Of a stretch of 64,000 nucleotides of DNA, positions 8,665 to 17,640 are shown in pieces. Made by a program: the position numbers and the translations under genes. The stretch is from Xenorhabdus sp014467285 (GTDB lineage Bacteria; Pseudomonadota; Gammaproteobacteria; Enterobacterales; Enterobacteriaceae), in the NCBI RefSeq assembly GCF_014467285.1, contig NZ_NKHR01000006.1, positions 62,001-126,000 of the forward strand. The letters are read 5' to 3'. Below the pieces are notes generated by a model. It did no database searches. It saw only the letters and a list, made by a program, of their open reading frames with translations, and was not told the origin of the DNA. Each line of letters starts with the position of its first letter. The first letter of the stretch is position 1.

Positions 8665-9522
8665 TCAGTCAGCCAAATCAACCTGCTGATTGTCAATCAG
8701 TCTTGTTTGGCCTAACCATGCCGCCATAAGGATCACGGCTTTTTTGCTTTGCGCTGTCAATGGAGCCAGATTTTCTGCATCGCGGATAAATAATTCATCA
8801 GGCACAAAGCCCTCTTCCCGTAAATGCGCAGAGGTTAATTCAATCAGCCGCTCTGTATCCCGCTCTCCGTTCCTTACACGTTCCGCTATACACTGCATGG
8901 CCTTATTCAGCAACGGTGCAATTTTTTTCTCTTCAGCAGACAAGAGGTTATTACGTGAACTCAGAGCTAATCCATTTTTATCACGGATAATAGGCACGGA
9001 TACCAATGTAATGTCGTAAGCCATATCTGCAATCATTTTGCGGATAATCTGCAATTGCTGAAAATCTTTTTCACCAAAATAAACCAGATCGGGTTGGATT
9101 AAATTAAACAATTTGCTGACAACCGTTGTAACGCCACGAAAATGCCCCGGACGGCTGGCACCTTCAAGCATATGAGATAGCTCTGGCACTTCGACAAACG
9201 TTTGATTGCTGTTTAATCCGTTCGGGTACATTTCGCCAACACTGGGGGCGAAGACTAATTCAACATTGTGACGGCTTAGTTTCTCGCAATCTTCTTGCAA
9301 GGTTCGGGGATAATTGACCAGATCATCTTCCCGGTCAAATTGCATTGGATTGACGAAAATACTGACAATAACAACATCAGCCTGCGCTTTGGCGGTCTCA
9401 ACCAATGCCATATGGCCATCGTGCAGATTTCCCATCGTAGGGACAAAAGCAATACGCTTGCCAGCTTGACGCCAACGGCGGATCTCACGGCGTAAAATTG
9501 GGATTGTTTCTATAATCAGCAT
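8665..9522 (-). CDS. panC: pantothenate synthetase
   Basis: Condenses pantoate with beta-alanine using ATP to give pantothenate, in the cytoplasm. The 285-residue protein starts MLIIETIPILRREIRRW and carries the nucleotidyltransferase signature VPTMGNLHDGH, then FVNPMQF, GASRPGHFRGV, FGEKDFQQL and LSSRNN, all in family order. E. coli PanC has 283 residues. A strong AAAGGAG precedes the ATG. It lies 38 bases downstream of panB in the same direction, so they form a panBC operon. No panD (aspartate decarboxylase) is in this window. Confidence 0.97.
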   Translation of the reverse strand: MLIIETIPILRREIRRWRQAGKRIAFVPTMGNLHDGHMALVETAKAQADVVIVSIFVNPMQFDREDDLVNYPRTLQEDCEKLSRHNVELVFAPSVGEMYPNGLNSNQTFVEVPELSHMLEGASRPGHFRGVTTVVSKLFNLIQPDLVYFGEKDFQQLQIIRKMIADMAYDITLVSVPIIRDKNGLALSSRNNLLSAEEKKIAPLLNKAMQCIAERVRNGERDTERLIELTSAHLREEGFVPDELFIRDAENLAPLTAQSKKAVILMAAWLGQTRLIDNQQVDLAD

Positions 9523-9560
9523 TGCTGTACTCCTTTAATTAGCAGGCATGCTGGAGAGAA

Positions 9561-10355
9561 TCACTTGAATGAATGTGCTTGGTCGGGATAGGCTCCGCTT
9601 TCTACCTGTTCTTTATACAGGCGGATAGCATCCCTGACATTGCCAGTTTCTTTGAGAAAGTCTTTGGCAAATTTAGGTGGTCTTGCGGTAATGCCCAAGG
9701 CATCGTGCATAACCAGAATTTGAGCATCTGTACCATTACCGGCACCGATTCCAATCACGGGGATTGTGGTGAGCTGGTCGGTAATTTGACGTGCAAGTTC
9801 GGCAGGAACGCATTCTAACAACAGTAGTTGCATGCCAGAATCTTTTAGGGCGATGGCATCGGCCATTAATTGATTTGCGGATGATTCATCACGACCCTGA
9901 ACTTTATACCCGCCAAGGATATTAACGGATTGCGGCATTAAGCCTAAATGGATACAGACAGGAACAGAACGCTCAGTCAGCATTCTCACAGTATCACAGA
10001 GCCAACTTCCACCTTCAATTTTGACCATGTTGGCACCGGCACGCATGAGCTTGGCTGCATTCTCACAAGCTTGCTCTGGTGTGGCGTAACTCATGAATGG
10101 CATATCTGTAATTAAGAAAGAATCCGGTGCTCCAGTGCGAACGCAACGAGTATGGTAAATGGCATCTTCCATTGTGACGGGTAAGGTAGAATCGAACCCT
10201 TGTATAGTCATACCCAGTGAATCGCCAATCAGCATGACATTGATGCCTTGTTCGGCGAAAAGGCGGGCGAAACTGGCATCGTAAGCTGTGATAGTTGCGA
10301 ACTTACGTTTTTCTTTTTTTAACTGACGTAGGTCAGCCAGGGTGGTTGGTTTCAT
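9561..10355 (-). CDS. panB: 3-methyl-2-oxobutanoate hydroxymethyltransferase
   Basis: Transfers a hydroxymethyl group from methylenetetrahydrofolate to ketoisovalerate, the first committed step of pantothenate synthesis. The start is taken at ATG 10355 (MKPTTLADLRQ), preceded by CAGGAG with good spacing. A nine-codon upstream extension in the open frame has no homology. The resulting 264 residues equal the E. coli length. Motifs: TAYDASFARLFAEQG, MLIGDSLGM, VKIEGG, IGIGAG and the Mg-binding acidic residues in GDSLG and VKIEG. First gene of panBC. Confidence 0.96.
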   Translation of the reverse strand: MKPTTLADLRQLKKEKRKFATITAYDASFARLFAEQGINVMLIGDSLGMTIQGFDSTLPVTMEDAIYHTRCVRTGAPDSFLITDMPFMSYATPEQACENAAKLMRAGANMVKIEGGSWLCDTVRMLTERSVPVCIHLGLMPQSVNILGGYKVQGRDESSANQLMADAIALKDSGMQLLLLECVPAELARQITDQLTTIPVIGIGAGNGTDAQILVMHDALGITARPPKFAKDFLKETGNVRDAIRLYKEQVESGAYPDQAHSFK

Positions 10356-10373
10356 TATTATCTCCTGAATAGT

Positions 10374-10431
10374 TATACCCACTATCTTTCACGTTGTGAT
10401 CGTAGTTGCAACCTGAAATTCATTAGGTATA
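10374..10431. repeat. short dispersed palindromic repeat (ERIC/BIME-like), copy 1
   Basis: A 58-base segment just upstream of panB, bounded by TATACCCA and the inverted end TAGGTATA. Its right arm (10407-10431, read on the minus strand) matches 20 of 25 positions of the plus strand at 56363-56387, so the sequence is dispersed in this genome. It resembles short intergenic palindromes common in Enterobacterales. Confidence 0.5.
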
Positions 10432-10480
10432 GGGCCTATCCCATTGGCTTGTTCAAAAAGCACCCAATAGGATAGGCCCT
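10431..10480. other. long stem-loop between folK and panB
   Basis: Arms 10431-10447 (AGGGCCTATCCCATTGG) and 10464-10480 pair over 17 bp with one mismatch around a 16-nt loop. It has no T-run on either side. It lies in the presumed panBC leader or at the folK 3' end, and could be a terminator-like or processing structure. Confidence 0.5.
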
Positions 10481-10536
10481 GATTATCCAGAAATCGGCCA
10501 CGGCTGTATGAGATGTTGAATGACAAAATATGCGAG

Positions 10537-11019
10537 CTATAACCAAAGCATCAGGCCATTTTCTGGGACTTTTTGTAATCGTTCTGCCAGTGTTTCTCCA
10601 TCGGGGAACACAAGATCCGGTGCAATTTCTGCAAGCGGGTAAAGCATAAATTCGCGCTGTTTTAGACCATAGTGGGGAACAGTCAGGCGTTCAGTATTAA
10701 TTATATGATCACCAAACAGCATGATATCCAGATCGAGTGTTCTTGGCCCCCAGCGTTCATCTTTGCGAACACGGCCCTGCGCCAGTTCGATTGCCTGAGT
10801 GTGATCAAGCAAAGTCTCTGGTGGCAATTGAGTTTCCAATGCGACAGCAAGGTTGAGATAATCAGGCTGATCCTGTGGCCCCATTGGTTTAGTCCGATAA
10901 GAAGATGATCGAACAACAAAAGTGGTATCAGGGATATTTTTCAAAGCAGCAAGGGCATTATCAACTTGCTGCAAAGGATCGGCCAAATTACTGCCAATGG
11001 CAATATAAACCCGAGTCAT
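10537..11019 (-). CDS. folK: HPPK, folate pathway pyrophosphokinase
   Basis: 2-amino-4-hydroxy-6-hydroxymethyldihydropteridine pyrophosphokinase: transfers pyrophosphate from ATP to the pterin in folate synthesis. The start is set at ATG 11019 (MTRVYIAIGSNLADP), one base after the pcnB stop, giving 160 residues (E. coli 159). A longer open frame from 11100 overlaps pcnB and carries no homologous sequence. The HPPK signature RWGPRTLDLDIMLFG is present, as are GPQDQPDYLN and the C-terminal FPDGE segment. It is translationally coupled to pcnB in the same orientation. Confidence 0.96.
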   Translation of the reverse strand: MTRVYIAIGSNLADPLQQVDNALAALKNIPDTTFVVRSSSYRTKPMGPQDQPDYLNLAVALETQLPPETLLDHTQAIELAQGRVRKDERWGPRTLDLDIMLFGDHIINTERLTVPHYGLKQREFMLYPLAEIAPDLVFPDGETLAERLQKVPENGLMLWL

Positions 11020-11020
11020 A

Positions 11021-12577
11021 TTAACCGTTGTTCCTGTTTTGACGAGCGTATCCACTGTGTCCACCTCGGCGGGGACGTGTCCGACGACGAATGGGTTCAC
11101 TACCCAGTTCTGATATCATTCCACGCTGCTGTGAAGGTGTTGACTGTTGGAATTCAGTCCACCACTGTACCAGCTCTTTCAGTTCATGACGTGGCTCAAT
11201 ACTGGCACGTAACTCCAGTAAATCATATGCAGCACGGAATTTAGGATGCTCCATCAGCTTATTCGCGCGCTTTCCTTGACGACGCGGCAAACGAAGCTGA
11301 AGTAACCAGATATCCCGCATGGTTGTGGTATGTCGCTTCGGAATGGCAATCGAGCGGCACTGTTCATCAAGAATGTCATTCATTGCCAGTGCGAAAGCAT
11401 CGTAATACTGTAATCCGCCTTCCTGTGACAGTTTTTCCGCATGTTCGAGCAATGGATACCAAAGCATGGCAGCGAATAAGAAAGCCGGGTTAACTCGCCT
11501 GTCATTCTGTAAGCGGTAATCGGTATTTTTCAGTACCTGTGCCAACAGTTTTTCCATCGGAGAATCAGCGCATTGGGTGAAACAGCGTTGAATCATGGGG
11601 AATAATGGCTGGAACAGATGATATTCACGCAGCAATTTATAGGTGTTGTAACCTTGCCCCGACTGTAACAGTTTCAGTGATTCTTCAAACAGGCGTGCTG
11701 ACGGAATATCCTGCAACAGAAACGCAAGGCGTGGGATCGGCTCGGCGGTGGCTGGCTCAATGGTCATGTTCAGTTTGCTGGCAAAACGAACGGCCCGCAG
11801 CATACGTACAGGATCTTCCCGATAGCGTGTTTCTGGATCACCAATCAGGCGGATAATGCCAGCGTTGAGATCTGCCATGCCGCCGACATAATCCCGCAGC
11901 GCAAAATCATCAATGCCATAATAGAGACTATTGATCGTGAAATCGCGACGGGCTGCGTCTTCTTCAACCGAACCAAAGATATTATCACGCAGTAACATGC
12001 CGCTCTGGGCTTTATGTGACTGGTTCCGGTCATTGCTTTCAACTTGCTCATGTGGCCCGCGGAAGGTAGCAACTTCAATGACATCCGGCCCAAACATAAT
12101 ATGGGCCAGGCGAAAGCGGCGGCCAACAAGACGGCAATTGCGGAATAATTTACGCACCTGCTCTGGTGTGGCGTTGGTGGCTATATCGAAATCTTTGGGC
12201 TGCTTGTGCAGCAATAGATCACGAACGCCACCGCCGACCAAATAGGCTTCAAAACCTGACTTATTCAGGCGATACAGAACCTTCAGGGCATTATCACTAA
12301 TGTCTTTACGTGAAATCGGATGTTGTTCCCGGGGGATCACAGTGATCGGGGAGTCCGAAAGTTTTTCCTTTGCGGATTTTTTCCTCATTTTGTCGTTGTC
12401 GGCATGTGATAAAGATGAATGATTTCCTCTGCGACGTTTACGCAGAGAACTGCTCTCTGTTTGAGCAGAATGGTCAGATACGGTGGCTGGCCTTTCACTG
12501 ACTGCCTGTGTGTCGCGCTTTACCCTGTTATCGCGGATCAGCAAATTACGGCAGAAAGTTGCTACTCGGTTAAAAAT
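11021..12577 (-). CDS. pcnB: poly(A) polymerase I, start codon AUU
   Basis: Adds 3' poly(A) tails that promote RNA decay and control ColE1-type plasmid copy number. Motifs: LVGGGVRDLLLHKQPKDFD with the catalytic DFD, VATFRG, RRDFTINSLYY and the basic C-terminus RRRTRPRRGG. The open frame has only a TTG at 12544 as a conventional start, but homology continues upstream: the translation I-FNRVATFCRN-LLIRD matches E. coli MFTRVANFCRKVL. That places initiation at ATT 12575-12577, preceded by GAGGTG at 12583-12588 with suitable spacing. E. coli pcnB is a documented case of AUU initiation, so the weak start appears conserved. Product about 518 residues; an insertion of roughly 50 Ser/Lys-rich residues precedes the ISRKDIS segment. 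Confidence 0.94.
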   Translation of the reverse strand: MFNRVATFCRNLLIRDNRVKRDTQAVSERPATVSDHSAQTESSSLRKRRRGNHSSLSHADNDKMRKKSAKEKLSDSPITVIPREQHPISRKDISDNALKVLYRLNKSGFEAYLVGGGVRDLLLHKQPKDFDIATNATPEQVRKLFRNCRLVGRRFRLAHIMFGPDVIEVATFRGPHEQVESNDRNQSHKAQSGMLLRDNIFGSVEEDAARRDFTINSLYYGIDDFALRDYVGGMADLNAGIIRLIGDPETRYREDPVRMLRAVRFASKLNMTIEPATAEPIPRLAFLLQDIPSARLFEESLKLLQSGQGYNTYKLLREYHLFQPLFPMIQRCFTQCADSPMEKLLAQVLKNTDYRLQNDRRVNPAFLFAAMLWYPLLEHAEKLSQEGGLQYYDAFALAMNDILDEQCRSIAIPKRHTTTMRDIWLLQLRLPRRQGKRANKLMEHPKFRAAYDLLELRASIEPRHELKELVQWWTEFQQSTPSQQRGMISELGSEPIRRRTRPRRGGHSGYARQNRNNG

Positions 12578-12679
12578 GGGACACCTCGATAGTGACTAAT
12601 CAATTAAAACAAAAAACAGCCGCCAATCATAACTTACTGGACATTTTTTGAGAATGCTTACAGCGCTAATAGCAACACT

Positions 12680-13576
12680 TTATTTAAATTGGCAATAGGT
12701 TATGTTTTTTGGCGAAATCGCGTTTATATTCCAACTGTCGATAGCCTGCTGTAGCAGTTGTTCGGTAGAGAGGTCCTGCCAGCCTACGATAATTGGTTGA
12801 TTCAAAAATGATAACGCATCAATAAGCAATGGCCTTGGATCACTCAGAGGGATCGGTTGGGCATGATTTTGCTTAGAAAGCTTATTTCCTTCTCTATTTA
12901 ACACGAGAGGTAAATGTACATAATCCGGCGTATTAAAATTCAAGTGCTGATACAGAGATAGCTGGCGAACCGTTGGTTCAATTAAATCTGCCCCTCTGAC
13001 AATTTCAGTGACGCCCTGATAATTATCATCAATAACAACGACAAGATTATAGGCGAATAACCCATCTTTGCGATGAATAATGAAATCTTCTTCCGCCATT
13101 GCCGTAGACACGGTAATGTGCCCTTGCAATTTATCGCAAAAACCATGAACCGGATGGTGTTGTTTCAGGCGAATTGCCGCGTTATGACTCGGTAAGCGCG
13201 AATGACGACAGTGTTTATCATAAAAACCGCCCAGTTGTTGAATGCGCTGGCGGGTGCAGGTACAGCAATAACTATTTCCCTGCTGTTTTAACTGATCGAG
13301 GATGGCACGATAGGCTTCATGGCGTTGGGATTGATAAAGAACGTTGTCATCCCAGTAAAGGCCATAATGCTCAAGGGCTTTCAATATCCGATTGGCGGCT
13401 CCGGGGACTTCCCGTGGGGGATCTATGTCGTCAATACGCATCAGCCATTTCCCATGACAGGCACGTGCTTGCAGATAACTGCCCAGTGCAGTCACCAGGG
13501 AACCGAAATGGAGATCGCCGGAAGGTGACGGAGCGAAGCGCCCAATATATAACGAGGGATGTTCAGATTGAATCAT
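12680..13576 (-). CDS. gluQ: glutamyl-Q tRNA(Asp) synthetase
   Basis: Attaches glutamate to the queuosine at the wobble position of tRNA(Asp). It is a paralogue of the GluRS catalytic core without an anticodon domain. The HIGH-like motif is in RFAPSPSGDLHFGSL and the KMSKS-like motif is KLSKQ. The zinc ligands CxC...Y...C appear in CCTCTRQRIQQLGGFYDKHC. The start is placed at ATG 13576 (MIQSEHPSLYIGRFAPSP) because the longer frame to 13684 runs into dksA without homology; the ribosome site there is weak. This gives 298 residues (E. coli GluQ about 298-308). It lies downstream of dksA, as in E. coli. Confidence 0.94.
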   Translation of the reverse strand: MIQSEHPSLYIGRFAPSPSGDLHFGSLVTALGSYLQARACHGKWLMRIDDIDPPREVPGAANRILKALEHYGLYWDDNVLYQSQRHEAYRAILDQLKQQGNSYCCTCTRQRIQQLGGFYDKHCRHSRLPSHNAAIRLKQHHPVHGFCDKLQGHITVSTAMAEEDFIIHRKDGLFAYNLVVVIDDNYQGVTEIVRGADLIEPTVRQLSLYQHLNFNTPDYVHLPLVLNREGNKLSKQNHAQPIPLSDPRPLLIDALSFLNQPIIVGWQDLSTEQLLQQAIDSWNINAISPKNITYCQFK

Positions 13577-13597
13577 ATCAGGATCAATGTAGGGGAA

Positions 13598-13619
13598 TAC
13601 GGCGCTGTTCAGCGCCGTA
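13598..13619. terminator. perfect hairpin between dksA and gluQ
   Basis: TACGGCGCTG and CAGCGCCGTA form a perfect 10-bp inverted repeat with a 2-nt centre. It starts 16 bases past the dksA stop and 22 bases before the gluQ start. There is no T-run; it probably attenuates or protects the 3' end of dksA mRNA rather than fully terminating. Confidence 0.55.
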
Positions 13620-13634
13620 CTTAACCCTATTTTG

Positions 13635-14090
13635 TTAGCCAGCCATTTGCTTTTCGCGAATTTCAGCCAACGTTTTACAGTCAATACATAAATCGGCTGT
13701 TGGGCGAGCTTCTAAACGGCGGATGCCGATTTCAACCCCACAGGATTCACAATAGCCGAAGTCGTCCTCTTCGACTTTTTTCAGCGTTTTCTCGATCTTT
13801 TTGATCAACTTACGCTCACGATCCCGATTACGTAATTCAAGACTGAACTCTTCTTCTTGCGCCGCACGGTCAACTGGATCAGGGAAGTTTGCTGCCTCAT
13901 CTTGCATATGAGATACAGTACGGTCTACTTCATCCCTGAGTTGATTGCGCCATGCTTCCAGAATCAGCTTGAAATGCTCTAACTGGGCATCGTTCATGTA
14001 TTCTTCGCCTGGCTTTTCCTGGTAAGGTCCTACCCCAGCGATGGCGAGAATGCTCAAGGACGAGGTTTTACGTTTTTGCCCTTCTTGCAT
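13635..14090 (-). CDS. dksA: RNA polymerase-binding transcription factor DksA
   Basis: Secondary-channel factor that works with ppGpp to control rRNA, amino acid and virulence promoters. The 151 residues match the E. coli length and are nearly identical. The coiled-coil tip carries the acidic DPVDRAAQEEE segment, and the zinc finger is CESCGVEIGIRRLEARPTAD followed by LCIDC. It belongs to the sfsA-dksA-gluQ-pcnB-folK series. RelA, the ppGpp synthetase that feeds its activity, is encoded at 30671-32905. Confidence 0.98.
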   Translation of the reverse strand: MQEGQKRKTSSLSILAIAGVGPYQEKPGEEYMNDAQLEHFKLILEAWRNQLRDEVDRTVSHMQDEAANFPDPVDRAAQEEEFSLELRNRDRERKLIKKIEKTLKKVEEDDFGYCESCGVEIGIRRLEARPTADLCIDCKTLAEIREKQMAG

Positions 14091-14123
14091 AATGCTTCTC
14101 CTTACACACGCACTATCAAACGG

Positions 14124-14142
14124 CCCCCCAACAGCAGGGGGG
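14124..14142. other. GC hairpin in dksA 5' leader
   Basis: CCCCCC and GGGGGG pair around a 7-nt loop 34-52 bases upstream of the dksA start. On the coding strand the T-run precedes rather than follows the stem, so it is not an intrinsic terminator. It may be a leader structure. Confidence 0.45.
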
Positions 14143-14285
14143 AAAAAATAGGCCGCTATAAATAGCAGATGACTGCGAGGTTGGCAATTGTTCCTGCCAT
14201 TAGTTTTGCAATGCTGTGAAGGCAGACATGTTTACTGCTTAAATATATCGCAAAACTAACCTCGTCAGCATGATCTGTTTACAAA

Positions 14286-14996
14286 TTATCCTATTGATAA
14301 AAAAGGCAATTTGTCACTTAGTATCATCCTGTCTTCTGTCATGTTGGCCTTGTAACAAATTACTTCGACCCCTGAATTACATGCTTGTTCCAAAAGAAAA
14401 GCATAATCATGGTCAATATGTTTTGCTGCCGCAACCTGACTGATCCCAGAATGTAAAACAGCAAATAACAGGACAGCACGCTGGCCTTGTTGTGCTATCA
14501 ATGATAGCTCACGTAAATGTTTTTGCCCGCGAATTGTTACCGCATCGGGAAAATAACCATAATTTTCCTGTAACAACGTTACTGACTTGACTTCAATATA
14601 ACAATTAACTCGTTGTTTTGATTGTAACAATAAATCTATACGGCTTTTCTCTTTTCCATAACTCACCTCACGACTAATTTGCTCATAACCAGATAATTCC
14701 GAAATTACCTTTTTTTCAATGGCTTGATAGACCAAATCATTGGCTCTGAGGGTATTGACACAAATCCAGTGCCCATTTTGAGTCTGCGTCAGTTCCCAGC
14801 TATTCGGGTATTTGCGTTTGGGATTGTCGGATGTGGAATACCAGACAGTATCTCCCGGTGTAGCACAACCTGTCATTGCACCCGTATTGGCACAGTGTAT
14901 GGTAAGTGTTTCTCCTTCTGGTGTAAGGACATCTGCCAGAAAGCGTTTATAACGGCGGATTAAAGTGGCAGGCTTTAGGGGCGGCGAAAATTCCAT
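14286..14996 (-). CDS. sfsA: sugar fermentation stimulation protein, SfsA nuclease family
   Basis: SfsA family protein, a DNA-binding PD-(D/E)XK-like fold implicated in maltose gene regulation in E. coli. The exact function is unclear. The start is ATG 14996 (MEFSPPLKPATLIRRYKRFL), preceded by AAGGAAAAG, giving 236 residues (E. coli 234). Conserved blocks: CANTGAMTGC, WYSTSDNPKRKYP, KSRIDLLL and CYIEVKSVTL, the last two carrying the putative nuclease-core D and E-x-K residues. It is the first gene of the sfsA-dksA-gluQ-pcnB-folK run and divergent from hrpB. Confidence 0.94.
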   Translation of the reverse strand: MEFSPPLKPATLIRRYKRFLADVLTPEGETLTIHCANTGAMTGCATPGDTVWYSTSDNPKRKYPNSWELTQTQNGHWICVNTLRANDLVYQAIEKKVISELSGYEQISREVSYGKEKSRIDLLLQSKQRVNCYIEVKSVTLLQENYGYFPDAVTIRGQKHLRELSLIAQQGQRAVLLFAVLHSGISQVAAAKHIDHDYAFLLEQACNSGVEVICYKANMTEDRMILSDKLPFLSIG

Positions 14997-15116
14997 AAAC
15001 TTTTCCTTCATAACCCGTGATCGACAATCTCAGTAACCTGAAATTCGATGAAATGAAATCAAAGATGCTAATGCTACAATGGCATCTGTTGAAAGTTAAT
15101 CCATTATGGTGATCCT

Positions 15117-17591
15117 TTGTTATTACCCATTTATGACGTCGTAGAATCCGTTATTGCTAAATTACAAACGTCGAAACAGGTGCTGCTACATGCCCCTACA
15201 GGGGCAGGAAAATCGACCGGATTACCATTGGCGATTTTGCATCAAGTACCATCGGCAGGCCGCATTATTATGCTGGAACCTCGGCGTATCGCCGCGCGGA
15301 GTGTGGCTGAACGTCTTGCTGAGCAATTGAATGAACCTGTCGGTATGACCGTGGGCTATCGGATGCGCTCTGAAACTAAAGTCAGTGCTTCGACACGCCT
15401 TGAAGTAGTGACGGAAGGGATTCTAACCCGTATGCTCCAGCAAGATCCTGAATTGAGCGATGTTTCTCTCGTCATTCTTGATGAATTTCATGAGCGTAGT
15501 TTGCAGGCGGATTTAGCGCTGGCGTTGTTGCTTGATGTACAGGAAGGATTGCGGGATGACTTGCGTATTCTGGTGATGTCTGCAACGCTGGATAATCCGC
15601 GCCTTTCTTCTCTATTGCCGGATGCGCCAGTGATTGTATCGGAAGGGCGTAGTTATCCGGTTGCAAGATCTTATCATCCACTTCCTGCTCATCAGCCTTT
15701 CGAACAGTCAGTCGCGTCGGCAGTTTTACGTTTATTGCAGCAGGAGACGGGATCACTATTGCTGTTTCTGCCCGGTATCGGTGAAATTCAGCGGGTATTT
15801 TCGCAGTTGGAAGGAAAGGTCAGCGACGATACGTTATTGTGCCCACTGTATGGCGCGTTGTCGCTGTCAGATCAACACAAGACGATAGCGCCAGCCCCAA
15901 TGGGGATGCGTAAGGTCGTGTTGGCGACCAATATTGCAGAAACGAGTTTGACGATTGAAGGCATCCGGTTGGTGGTAGATAGTGGCCTTGAACGTACCAG
16001 TCGGTTCGAGCCGAAAAGCGGTCTGACGCGTTTAATCACCCAGCGCATCAGCCAGGCTTCAATGGTTCAGCGGGCAGGGCGCGCCGGACGATTGGAATCA
16101 GGCGTTTGTTGGCATCTGTTCAGCCAAGAACAAGCAGAAAGGGCGACGGAACACAGTGAACCGGAAATCCTGCATTCAGATCTCAGCAGTCTGTTGCTTT
16201 CCCTTTTACAGTGGGGATGCCGTGACAGTCGCCAGCTCCAGTGGATGGATAACCCTCCACAACCTGCGTTAACTGTTGCAGCATCGTTGTTATTGCGATT
16301 GGGGGCACTGGATGAACATCAACAATTGACAGCCCGTGGTTGGCAGATGGCGGAATCCGGTAGCGAACCGCGTTTGGCGGCAATGTTATGTTCAGGTAAA
16401 GAGTGTGCAGAAAAGGAACAAGACAGCTCGGTATTGGCAACGGCAGCAAAACTGGTTGCGATTCTGGAAGAACCCCCTCGCCGTGGACAACCTGATATTA
16501 CTTATTGGATGACATCAAAGCAGCGCCATTGGCAGCAACGGGCTAATCAGCTTATCAGGAATCTTGTGGGCAAGAATGGAAAACAAGGCACTGAGAATTA
16601 TACAGGGAACATTAACCTTGATGTTATCCCTGAATTATTGGTACAGGGTTTTCCAGATAGGATCGCCAAAAACCGTGATAACCTTGGGCGTTTTCAGCTC
16701 GCTAATGGCTTGGGTGTCGTGCTGGAGCGTGAGGAACCACTTTCGGGAGAAGACTGGTTGGTTATTCCATCGTTGCAGCAGCTTAATACGCCTGATGCCA
16801 GAGTATCGCTTGCCTGCCCTTTAGATATCGAACATACCTTACGACAATCTCCGCTTCTGTTTACTGAACATACAGCCGTGGAGTGGGATGATAACAAAGG
16901 CTCATTGCGGGCATGGAAGCGTTTGCAATGTGGGCGTTTAGTTGTCAAAGCTCAGCCTCTGGCAAAACCTTCAGAATCGGAATTACAAGAAGCCTTGCTG
17001 AATTGGGTTCGGCAGGAAGGTTTGTCAGCGTTAAATTGGTCACAGGAAGCGTTGCAATTGCGTATTCGTTTGCAAAGGGCAACAGAATGGTTGCCGGAAG
17101 TAGAGTGGCCGACTGTTGACGATGAATCCTTGCTAAATACCCTTGAGCACTGGTTGCTTCCTGTGTTGGGAGGCATTGGTGATTTGAAAGGGCTGCGTCA
17201 GATTGAACTTTCATCTTGCCTGATGAGTTTGCTTGATTGGCAGCAACGGCAAATACTGGATAATGAATTGCCTACTAATTACACTGTGCCAACGGGGAGC
17301 AGGATCACTATCCAATATTTTAACGATAAGCCGCCCGTACTGTCAGTCAGAATGCAGGAAATGTACGGGGAGCAGCAAAATCCAGTATTGGCGAAAGGGA
17401 GAATTCCGGTTGTCATTGAATTGTTATCTCCTGCCCAGCGTCCATTACAGATCACGCAGGATCTCGCTGCATTCTGGCAGGGAGCTTACCGTGAAGTACA
17501 AAAAGAGATGAAAGGGCGTTACCCCAAACACTTATGGCCAGATGATCCTGCCAACACGGCGCCGACAAGGCGCGTGAAAAAATATATGTGA
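15117..17591 (+). CDS. hrpB: DEAH-type ATP-dependent helicase HrpB
   Basis: Large DEAH-box RNA/DNA helicase of poorly known cellular role. The 824 residues carry Walker A APTGAGKST (ending near residue 34), DEFH at 122-125, SATL, TNIAETSLTIEGI and QRAGRAGR, in family order. The C-terminus KEMKGRYPKHLWPDDP is typical of HrpB. No in-frame ATG exists between the upstream stop (15090) and the conserved start of homology. TTG 15117 with GGTGAT just upstream is therefore the best initiation site, giving an N-terminus of the length seen in E. coli. Confidence 0.95.
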   Translation: MLLPIYDVVESVIAKLQTSKQVLLHAPTGAGKSTGLPLAILHQVPSAGRIIMLEPRRIAARSVAERLAEQLNEPVGMTVGYRMRSETKVSASTRLEVVTEGILTRMLQQDPELSDVSLVILDEFHERSLQADLALALLLDVQEGLRDDLRILVMSATLDNPRLSSLLPDAPVIVSEGRSYPVARSYHPLPAHQPFEQSVASAVLRLLQQETGSLLLFLPGIGEIQRVFSQLEGKVSDDTLLCPLYGALSLSDQHKTIAPAPMGMRKVVLATNIAETSLTIEGIRLVVDSGLERTSRFEPKSGLTRLITQRISQASMVQRAGRAGRLESGVCWHLFSQEQAERATEHSEPEILHSDLSSLLLSLLQWGCRDSRQLQWMDNPPQPALTVAASLLLRLGALDEHQQLTARGWQMAESGSEPRLAAMLCSGKECAEKEQDSSVLATAAKLVAILEEPPRRGQPDITYWMTSKQRHWQQRANQLIRNLVGKNGKQGTENYTGNINLDVIPELLVQGFPDRIAKNRDNLGRFQLANGLGVVLEREEPLSGEDWLVIPSLQQLNTPDARVSLACPLDIEHTLRQSPLLFTEHTAVEWDDNKGSLRAWKRLQCGRLVVKAQPLAKPSESELQEALLNWVRQEGLSALNWSQEALQLRIRLQRATEWLPEVEWPTVDDESLLNTLEHWLLPVLGGIGDLKGLRQIELSSCLMSLLDWQQRQILDNELPTNYTVPTGSRITIQYFNDKPPVLSVRMQEMYGEQQNPVLAKGRIPVVIELLSPAQRPLQITQDLAAFWQGAYREVQKEMKGRYPKHLWPDDPANTAPTRRVKKYM

Positions 17592-17640
17592 TTACTTTTA
17601 ATTCATATTCCTGCATTGCATAAACATTGGAGAATTCGGT

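Noticed and set aside
13577..13684. N-terminal extension of gluQ into dksA
   Set aside because: The extra codons translate the dksA end and the hairpin and are not conserved in the family.
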